The translations under genes were made by a program, and so were the position numbers. This document shows positions 55,900 through 64,000 of a stretch of 64,000 bases of DNA, one piece after another. Position 1 is the first letter of the stretch, and each line of letters begins with the position of its first letter. The notes under the pieces were generated by a model, which searched no databases, had not been told where the DNA came from, and saw only the letters and a list, made by a program, of their open reading frames with translations. This stretch comes from Nectonema munidae (Eukaryota > Nematomorpha > Nectonematoida > Nectonematidae): the NCBI GenBank assembly GCA_030549495.1, contig JAUIRK010000141.1:248001-312000 (forward strand). The letters are read 5' to 3'.

Positions 55900-56855
55900 C
55901 TATAATTATGGATTTTCCCAATAAATATTCTTCTTCTCCTTCTTATTAGAACATTCACACAATTTATTGAAGCCACTTTTTCAAGCTTTCAAAATGCAAG
56001 CCCGCGAAAAATTATGCAAATAAAATTCAAGTAGGCTAGAATTAGATTAGGCTTGAAAATTCTTCAGGTGTCGCTAAGTTGTGTAAATCAACCGATAAAA
56101 TTATAGAAAAGAGTTTGATCAAATATTTTTAATACATCTTTAAATAAAAATCGGTAAACTACTTTAGCGTCGTGTTATCAATAAACTTTTTTTAAGTTAT
56201 AAGAAAGTTGAAAAAATCGGAAAGTAAAGTTTTTTAGGAAAATAAATTTTTAGTATGCAAAGATTTTTATAAATTTTGTAATTTTTCAATGTCTTGCTAA
56301 AAATATTTTGGATGTCATTATTATTATTATACGCCCAAATATTATGCATGGAAAGGCATTGCTTTCTTTTGAACAAATTTTAACAATTAAAAAGACTGCT
56401 AAAATCTGCTTAACTGGAACATATGTAGAGATTATTAAATTAAAAAGTGAATAATGAGTCGGCTGCCTTTTTTTGCTGATCTGTGTTAAAAAAATTTAAT
56501 TAAATGAAAAAATGCTTTTGAAATATGAAAATAGAATAAATTCTTGAACTAAGACAAATAATGGAGAAAAACTTTAAGAGAAAGTGTTAAAGAAGATTGA
56601 AATTACACGCTGTTTATTTGAAAATAAATGAAATTAAGAAGACTTATTATAGTGATACCTAATTTATGACAGATGGCAATACAGCAATCATGATACAATG
56701 ACTGATTTAGCAAACGGGATACCATCTTTCGATTGTAAAACAATGTAAACACATTACTCGATGTAACTCTTTCATAATCACCAACATTTTTCTCACTTGT
56801 ATTACACTGTCAATATCTACATAAGGAATGAAGAATATAAAACTTTTTGCATAAT
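55900..56855. other. Unassigned stretch
   Basis: A short TTC-rich patch at 55,930-55,950; otherwise AT-rich with no gene recognised. Confidence 0.35.
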
Positions 56856-56859
56856 ATTT

Positions 56860-56939
56860 TTAACACGTTCACGAGGAGAATAATCAGACGAAACTTTTGT
56901 AAAGTCGACATATGTTGACTGTGGTCGATAACTGGTTAA
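56860..56939. mobile_element. TTAA-flanked short element, copy 7
   Basis: TTAA at 56,860-56,863 and 56,936-56,939; 72 bp body with CACGTTCACGAGGAGAATAA, TCAGACGAAACTTTTGTAAA, GTCGACATATGTTGAC and an end (inward) CCAGTTATCGACCACAG. An internally shortened member. Confidence 0.75.
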
Positions 56940-57325
56940 TGTTCTTGTCTTTGAGTAGAGGAAGTTTGTTAACTTTAAGGGTGAATGAGTACAAGTTTGA
57001 AAGAATTCTTTTCACTAATTCGTTTTTGAAAATGAATCTTCTGCTTTTCTTTATGAATAAATTTTTATGGAACTTGAATCAAACTATTTTTATTTCATCG
57101 ATGAACATTGTAAATCTAGAATCCAACACTTACAAGTTTCACACATAAAATTGTTCATCACGGAACAAATCATAAGAATCTTAAAAATAATATTCACACT
57201 CAACATATCGAAACTTATTGTGGAATGAACACAAAGAAAACTTCAAATTTGTGCGGGAAGCATAGCAGAATTTTAGTATTCATATTCTCTGGATCTCATG
57301 TGAGGTACTCGTCTCAAACGCCTTA

Positions 57326-57346
57326 TATATATATTATATATATACC
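57326..57346. repeat. AT-repeat tract
   Basis: TATATATATTATATATATA, simple sequence. Confidence 0.6.
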
Positions 57347-57559
57347 TTGTGTGAACACATTAATTCATCATTGTGGTTTTATTTGAAAGTATGATGTTAT
57401 GATGTATTTTTTGAAAGATGAACTTTCTTTGTTTTATTTTCTTGCTTAAATTTATGCTCGTTTAAATGCTAAGATATAATGAATTAGTTGTGATTGAAAA
57501 ACATCATACCCAAAATAGTTTTTGAGATTAAGCACATAGTGATTTTGCAGCTCAAAAGA

Positions 57560-58760
57560 GAGCATCGCCATTAAATGTGGGAAGATTTTTGACTTGAATG
57601 AAATTTATTTCGTTAGTTAATTAATTAAATTAGTTATATAGTTAGTGCGATAATTAATTTTTAAATTCTTATTGATTATTCTGTTTTGAGTGAAAACTCA
57701 CGCAAACAATCAAAAAAATCATCTTCTGCTTATTGAATTTTCTAATGTAGAAATAGAGTTCGCATTATATGCAATATATATCCAATGTTATCCCTCTATC
57801 TTGCCGGTCTGATAAATGATCACTCTATCTTTATGATTCTAAAAGCTGTTTCAAACCGTAAAAGTAAAATTCTCGAATAATTCAGCAGTATAAATGTAAG
57901 GAAAAGCAAGCGAGTTTCAAAATCTAATAAATATAGTAATCTGAACTTAGTATCCTGAGGTAAAGAAAATTTGGAAAAATGGCAGACGCTATTTTTTGCA
58001 AGCAAAAGAAAAGTATGAGGATGGTGGCCAAAGAAGACGCATGAGTGATGATGAAATGAGGGAGCAAGAAATATAACTTTATAGTTTCGCTTTACGATGA
58101 CCCCAATAATGTTACATAATAATGATTATCATGAAGTCTACCATGATAAAAGTAAGAGTATGAGAAAATCTCCATACCTATATTTTATGCATGGTAGGTG
58201 GCATTCTTTTGTGCATGAATAGTTGCCTCCTTAAAATTCACTACTTTTTATATGGGCCCAGTTCAAGAAGGAATTTTTATGTCCCCATCTCCTTTGATTG
58301 CTGCTTTGCGCGTTGCAGTGTACGATAAGGTAAAATGTAAATAAATTTAAATAATGATGCTAACAGAAATAATTCAGGTAAACAATAAAATGAGGGAGAT
58401 AAAGAATCACTTCTTATGCTGGAGGTAGATAACTCCCTCTAGGCCTCCTACGAACTACTCTTTGTACACCTCTTTCATCACTTTGTGGGAAAATGCGTGT
58501 CAAGAGAAGAAAATGTCTATTCCATTATTGCCAACATGCATTTAGGGAGGGGGCAGGCGTCTTCTAATCCTTCCCTTACTTTTGAAAAGTAAAATTATGC
58601 CCTCACGATAAATTCCATGCATCAAAGCACTTTCACACCAATTCAATGTGGTTATGTATTATGCTAGCGTTTTCCACACTTAACAATTCCATTATCAGCG
58701 CTACGCTTGTTGACTCCCCCATCCCACGCTTGAAATAGATGACTTCTTAATTTATGTGAA
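57560..58760. other. Low-repeat, somewhat G+C-richer region
   Basis: TTAGTTAATTAATTAAATTA words occur at 57,612-57,640. The 57,960-58,750 part is less AT-rich and free of recognised repeats, but only very short frames are present (21 codons from the ATG near 57,979). It may be conserved non-coding DNA; that is inference. Confidence 0.25.
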
Positions 58761-59650
58761 ATACTAGTAGATAAGAAATGTATGATTACAAATTCTACAT
58801 ATACAAAATATCTCTCAATCACATAATAATTAAGAGAGTGTGTTTGGGGTATCTAGAACAAGTGCTTCTCTGGAGAATTTTAATGTGGCCTTCGCTAAAA
58901 TTTCTGATAACACTTCAAAAATGCCGAAAATGTTATGCAAAATAAGAAGACAAAATTTAGCAATCATTAAACATTGTTAAAGTGTAAATATTAGTTTTTG
59001 CATTTGTATATATTAATATACATTTGGTACATTCCTAATATCTAAAGAAAGCATAGTGCAGAAAATTTATTGGTTTTTGGCATGTCAATCATTCGAATAG
59101 CATAGGTTTTATCTGTCCATACATTGTATAAATGTATTTTTGCCAATTGGTAATTTTTTGATTAACTATCCATAAAATTGGAGTCTACTATAGTAATAGA
59201 AATTAATTTCTTATGCCCGGAAGTATATGCAACATATCTTAATGAAAAGCACTATATTAATCACCTTTATGAGTATTTATTATCGTTTTACGCGGGGTTA
59301 GTTCAAGTAATAAAACTTGAAGAAAGAAGTAAATGGAATTAGGGCAACTTTGAAAAAAATGAATCTTTTTTGTTCTACCTTTCTTAGATGTTTTCGAGAA
59401 AAAAGTAAATAATGTATGTGTAAATAAAGACCAAAATTATTGGAAAGAATAGCTTTCATAAATTTTAAAGGATTTGAATTACAGGAATGCAAAAATACAT
59501 CCAAATTCATAGATCAAAATTTAAAAAGTGTAAATAAAACAGTTTTCATTTTGCATAGCTGTTAAGATGTAAAAATGGAACCTGATATCAAAATTTCAAA
59601 AAATTTGAACAACTTTTGAAAAAGATATAAAATATCAAATATTACGAAAA
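58761..59650. other. Unassigned stretch
   Basis: AT-rich; the frame at 59,298 has no motif. Confidence 0.35.
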
Positions 59651-59654
59651 AAAG

Positions 59655-59822
59655 TGATATATGATGTATAATGGTAATGGTACCGTAGGGTGTTTTCCTC
59701 GAAAAGGCACAACTGCGCTGCTTGTATCGAATTGTGAGGAAAGCAAGCTTGATGTAGGATCGAACCCAAGACCTTGAGTTATCAAACCGGAATCTAACCA
59801 ACCATACTCACATAATAACGGG
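59655..59822 (-). repeat. tRNA-derived SINE, most complete copy
   Basis: On the minus strand: a box A-like GTGAGTATGGTTGGTTAGAT, box B GGGTTCGATCC at 59,757-59,767, then the body CTTTCCTCACAATTCGATAC, AAGCAGCGCAGTTGTGCCTT, TTCGAGGAAAACACCCTACG, GTACCATTACCATTATACAT. Total about 165 bp. It has no long poly-A tail, so the 3' end may mimic an unidentified LINE. Confidence 0.75.
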
Positions 59823-59954
59823 CGATGAAGGCTTTTATTGTGGAAAACTAATAATTCACTCAAAGTTATGGACAAAAAATTTTAATTATTTAGCATTTGT
59901 GTGTTTAAAGGAGATGATATTAACTTTAAGGAGGCATGCACAAGTTAGACACTA

Positions 59955-60068
59955 AAGTTATATGTTAATAAAATAGTAATTACTGATACTTTTATAATGT
60001 TGAGAACTTGTGAAACACATTCTGGAGAAAAAAACTAATAATATTGTAAAAATATTATTATTATTGTA
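59955..60068. repeat. Insertion within the left arm, also found at 62.6 kb
   Basis: Sequence present in the left arm but not the right. GTAATTACTGATACTTTTAT, AATGTTGAGAACTTGTGAAA and CACATTCTGGAGAAAAAAAC match, inverted, 62,590-62,680. Confidence 0.65.
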
Positions 60069-60857
60069 TTAGCATTTGTGTGTTTTGAAGAGTTGATATT
60101 AATTTTAAGGAGGCATAGAAAAAGCTTTGAAGTGTATTTAGAAATTTTTTTAATTAAAATGCAATGCTTCTAGGTTGTTTAAAACATGACATTTTTGAAC
60201 AATACTATTTTTTGTTGAAGGATTAAACTAGTTAACATAAAACTGCTTCACTCAATGTAATAAGTAGAAAAATCATTTATTTTCTTTTTTTTTAAGAAAA
60301 AGTATTCTCAAATTTAGTTGTATTTGATAGATACATTTCATCCGAATGAGAAGAAGAATTTAGTTATGAACAAACACTTTTAAATGTTCAGTAAAGTAAG
60401 TTTTTATACACCTGCAGTTCAATTAGTTTCGGGGAAAGAATTGATACTTTTTGATTATGTCTTGCGCTTTTTCAGTTGAAGATAAAATTAATAAAAAAAA
60501 ATTTCCAATATAAAAGAGATACTTTTTTTATTGAAAAATAGAAGTATCGCTATATAGAGTTGTATTCATTAGATACATTTCATATGAAAAACATTTAGTT
60601 AAACACTTTCATGGAAATTTGCTTTCCAAAAAATTAAAAAAATTCCTTTAAGAATTGTAGAATTGAAAATAACTGGAAGTAATTTACTCTAATTGAGAAA
60701 GCTAAAAATTTAATGAAATACTATTTTAAAATTTAATTCATCTAAATAGCTAAAAATTTGGAAAAAACAGATTTTTGATTTTATCTTTTATATATTTATG
60801 AACTTTTTTTAAAAAATTGTAAAAAGTTATAATTTAAAAAATATTTAACTTTATTTC

Positions 60858-60932
60858 ACTTGATCCCAACTGGATCAAGTGTAGAATCGGACTCCAGAAC
60901 GTTATGAGAGTCAGATTCTACACTTGATCGTG
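60858..60932. repeat. 23 bp stem palindrome
   Basis: GATCAAGTGTAGAATCGGAC and its near-complement GTCAGATTCTACACTTGATC flank a short loop (AGAACGTTAT). The same motif occurs again at 61,378-61,401 and partly at 61,349. Confidence 0.75.
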
Positions 60933-61880
60933 ATTTCCGAAATTTCTCTCGAAAAGTTAATTTTTTTTTTCAAAAAAATTTTATTTCAAAATTTGAGATT
61001 TCTTAGTTTTTTATTTCTTGTTTAACATGGATTTTTCCGAATTTATCTAATGAAAATTAAGCAGACGATTTCAAGGCATTTTTTTGATCCTAATATATTT
61101 TAATTTTAAAATTCGAACAAAGTTTTTCTTCTGCTCTTTTCATATACACAAGTACCTTAAAATGAAAAATCAAATTGATATTAATAATAATCAGGTTTTG
61201 TTAATACTAAATCTAAAATTAAAATCAAATTTTGTCAATACTAACTCTAAAATTAAATCAATCTACCTGTTTTACTAACACTAACTCTAAAATATAATTT
61301 AAGATGGGTTTAAAATTAGATAAAAAAACACTAACTCAAGATAATTTTCTAGAGTCAGATTCTTCAATTGAATTTTTTGGAGTCAGATTCTACACTTGAT
61401 CCCAAATATTATTTTCATGTATCAATATGTATTTTTTTGTACATCTTCAAAAATGTTTTTTTTTCTTCAAAAATGTCATGTTTTAAGCAACATAGAGGCA
61501 TTGCATTTTAATTTTAACTTTTTCAAATACCCTCTTAAGCGTGTTCTATGCTTCCTTAAAATTAATATCAACTCTTCAAAACACACAACTGCTAACTAAC
61601 TTTAGTCTCTAATTTTAGTGTATGCCTCCTCAAAATTAATCTCATCTCCTCTAAACACACAATTGCTAAATAATTAAATTTTTTGTCAATGACTTTGTGT
61701 GAATTCTTAGTTTTCACAATGGAGCATACATAACAATAGATATATAATATATATATATAAAGTATTCATTACCCCTCCAAATCAAGATAGTGCGACACTT
61801 TTCTTTAAAATGATATCGATTGTAATTTTCCTTACTATTTCTGTTCATTTACATTATTTATGCAAATGAAGATTGAACAG

Positions 61881-62144
61881 CGCCTTGAAAGTAGGATCAG
61901 GAAATCTATTGTTGACCTTGCTCAATGTTAAAGTGAAGAAATCGATTTCATCTATTCGAAAGCACCTTATGGATAATTTAGAATGTAGGGAAAACCTTGA
62001 TATTTCTAAATTAACCCATTTTATTCCAAAAATAGCAAACACGATTGAGCAATTTCGAGAAAAAGTGCTTAAAATTAAGATATCATCTGTAAGAGTTAGA
62101 ACTGGCGATGGGATGAAATGGCTTAAAGGTTTTGCTTTCTTCAA
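61881..62144 (+). CDS. Candidate exon, unidentified
   Basis: The open frame reads ALKVGSGNLLLTLLNVKVKK, SISSIRKHLMDNLECRENLD, ISKLTHFIPKIANTIEQFRE, KVLKIKISSVRVRTGDGMKW, LKGFAFFK. It could start after an AG (GATTGAACAG) and end at a donor AAAGTATGT near 62,145. If read through it ends in TGA at 62,170-62,172. Codon composition is plausible, but the minus strand is also open over the same interval. No domain recognised. Confidence 0.35.
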
Positions 62145-62589
62145 AGTATGTCCTCAACTTGAAAATTACTGAAAGTATTACAACAAAATAATTATTTTTT
62201 TTTATTTGTTTTAATTCCATCCCTTAGAATAGATATTATATCCTAGAGATTATATCGATACTTTAGTTTTTCTTGAAGTATTACTTCAAATTTTCGAGGT
62301 AATTTGTTTTTAATTTTTTATCTGTATTTTTCATATATACGATGTGAACTGAAAAACGCAGTTTGGCTCCAACATTGCTGGCTTTACTTAAATTTACTAG
62401 CTAATTATAAATCATTTTACAATAAACAATACGTAACTTGAAATATTAGATCTCATTAGAGAAGAATACCTATTATAAAGTCTTATTACTTATAACTTAT
62501 ATTACTTAAAGTTACTTTCAAATACGTGTCAAATTTTAGATTATTCATGGGGATTTCTCCCATTTTTAAATAGCAAATCGGCATCACCA

Positions 62590-62680
62590 TATTTTTACAA
62601 TATTATTAGTTTTTTTCTCCAGAATGTGTTTCACAAGTTCTCAACATTATAAAAATATCAGTAATACTATTTATTAGAAA
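62590..62680. repeat. Second copy of the 59.96 kb inserted repeat, inverted
   Basis: ATATTATTAGTTTTTTTCTC, CAGAATGTGTTTCACAAGTT and CTCAACATTATAAAAATATC, almost identical to the complement of 59,968-60,056. Confidence 0.65.
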
Positions 62681-62799
62681 TTTGAAATAGTTATATTTTA
62701 GGGCGAGAGGGCTCAGTTTACACCCCCCCCCCCACCCCCGCTAAATTTAATTTAATTCAATTTATATGAAGAATTCGTCTACGTTCCCTTTGGCAACAT

Positions 62800-64000
62800 T
62801 TGTTTGGGTTAGGAATCGTCACCATATTGGAGTTTGTGCAGTGTTTCTGTTAAGCTGTGAATGAAGAGCCATTCTGTAATGGCCACCGATGAAAATTATT
62901 AAGTTTAAGGTCATCTCCAATCCTTCAGAGCTGCTGAGATTTTTTTGAAACTAGCAACATAAACCCGGTTTTCGTATATGGATATCTTTAGCAGAATCAA
63001 GAAATGTCATTTTTGTGTTAGGAAAATTTTTGACAATGAAGTCCTGAAGCTCATTTAAAGCCTGTACGTACATATAAACCAATCGCTGTTCATAATGGCC
63101 ATTCATATACAATGCGGGGATATAATCGCTTCCTTATGCCATATAGGGCTTATATAATATATAAGCCTGATATTATATAGATGGAAAATATAATTAAACA
63201 TATGTTGTAATTTGTAGAAGACTTACATTCGAAATTCTTCCAAACAAAGATATTTAAAATGGGTAAAGACAAGTTGTTTGTGTGTGGGCATGTTTTGGAT
63301 GCGTCATAAAATTTGTGAGAAGATATGGAAAGTTGTGCAATGATAGTAGAGAAAGGCTTTATTACGAAATCTCAGATTCAATTCGATAAAAGTAACAATG
63401 AGATGAACGAAGCGAGCAACAATAGAAGCGACGGCAGGAATAATAAAAGTAGTAGTAGTAGTAGTATTAAAATTGGATGAAGAAGGTGCTGATGTAGCGG
63501 TAGGTTGAGTGGTGAGAGTGAGTGTGTGTGCGTGCGTGCTGGATGCACAAAGTAGTTGGAGTTGTTGTGCGAGTGCGAAGGTGTGATGCACGGCTATCGC
63601 ACGCTAAAGTCGAAGTGATGTTAGAGATCAAGGCACTTTGACTCGTTGTCCTCGGTTGGTTGCTCGGTCGCTTGACTGTGAGAAGGAGAGAGAGTGCTCG
63701 GTGGTGGCAATAGCACTCCCTTGCAATGATGCAATAACACACGCATCTCCATCACTTCTTTCTCTCTTCTCTGATTCGCTGCATTCTCTGAATACTCTGG
63801 CTATACTCTATGAATAGTTTAGGCATGCGCGTAACTTGTTGCATGATTGCCACTCATTGCGCAACATGCAATCTCTCTATCATCTACCTCTTCTTGCATG
63901 AAGAGAGTAAGTAGTACTCTCTTTCCTTTTCACTACTATAAGTGTATGATGCTCTCTGTCAGGCGAAGCAGATATTTCATAAAATGTCTAGTTATTTCGT
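62800..64000. promoter_or_regulatory. G+C-richer, repeat-poor region; possible promoter or 5' exon
   Basis: From about 63,300 the sequence is rich in GAGTGAGTGTGTGTGCGTGC-like and GAAGGAGAGAGAGTGC runs, CpG words and CTCTTTCTCTC tracts, unlike the rest of the window. A donor-like GTAAGTAGT lies near 63,908 on the plus strand. The two long minus-strand frames here are low-complexity Thr/Ser/His and I do not accept them as genes. Confidence 0.25.

Larger units (their letters stand above)
59837..61720. mobile_element. Large inverted-repeat (foldback) element
   Basis: The left arm (59,837-60,220, interrupted) and right arm (61,390-61,720, inverted) share in order CAAAGTTATGGACAAAAAAT, TTAATTATTTAGCATTTGTG, GGAGATGATATTAACTTTAA, GGAGGCAT, TTTTGAAGAGTTGATATTAA, AAAATGCAATGCTTCTAGGT and AAAACATGACATTTTTGAA. 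The interior has no recognised gene but contains GATCAAGTGTAGAATC motifs and two similar blocks (GTTGTATTTGATAGATACAT near 60,320; GTTGTATTCATTAGATACAT near 60,562). It is a probable non-autonomous DNA transposon. Confidence 0.7.

Noticed and set aside
63304-63742. Two overlapping Thr/Ser/His-rich minus-strand frames
   Set aside because: They read simple-sequence GTGTGC/AGTAGT tracts in two frames; no splice context or domain.
1-64000. CRISPR arrays, operons or other prokaryotic systems
   Set aside because: No regularly spaced direct repeats, no ribosome-binding sites before long frames, and the element content is eukaryotic.

Overview
The window is AT-rich eukaryotic DNA, about 30% G+C by eye. 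It has long non-coding stretches, short dispersed coding islands with splice signals, and many decayed transposons. There are no operons, rRNA, tRNA or CRISPR arrays. The mix of hAT, piggyBac, Tigger/pogo, RTE-like and CR1/Jockey-like LINEs and a tRNA-derived SINE, with compact introns and AATAAA signals close behind stop codons, suggests an invertebrate. An arthropod such as a crustacean is my guess; the sequence does not prove it. I saw no retrovirus, LTR element or Polinton.

Layout. 1-7.3 kb: mostly unassigned, with two SINE copies, a TTAA element remnant, a hAT-type remnant, a short ORF and a G+C-richer purine-rich tract (5.7-6.5 kb). 7.3-9.0 kb: a piggyBac transposase relic, followed by a ~131 bp tandem duplication. 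9.7-13.4 kb: an RTE-like LINE split by a BED-finger hAT transposon. 14.2-25.5 kb: short non-autonomous hAT elements, SINE copies, a hairpin, a LINE tail, a possible host terminal exon (14.9-15.2 kb), and the best host gene evidence in the window, three consecutive terminal exons of an unidentified acidic protein on the minus strand (23,320 to 22,637). 26.1-30.1 kb: a CR1/Jockey-like LINE interrupted by a 1,986 bp Tigger/pogo element with intact TA duplication. 31.2-32.5, 36.7, 38.1, 44.5 and 56.9 kb: a small TTAA-flanked element family. 33.1-35.0 kb: a GTF2IRD2-like hAT with matching ends and a perfect 8 bp duplication. 36.9-37.8 kb: a deleted hAT. 40.6-42.4 kb: a LINE on the minus strand, with a 5'-truncated relative in opposite orientation at 45.4-45.85 kb. 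42.6-42.9 kb: an unrecognised 95-codon reading frame ending at an AATAAA. 49-55 kb: hAT and LINE remnants. 59.7-61.7 kb: a SINE copy next to a large inverted-repeat element. 62.8-64 kb: a G+C-richer tract that may be promoter or 5' exon sequence.

The elements are dead or non-autonomous. Their interest lies in families that can be assembled from copies inside the window (the SINE, the TTAA elements, two short hAT families, the foldback) and in nested insertions that give relative ages. Host coding content is low: three linked terminal exons on the minus strand, a second possible terminal exon, and a few weaker candidates. The window probably lies in introns or intergenic DNA.
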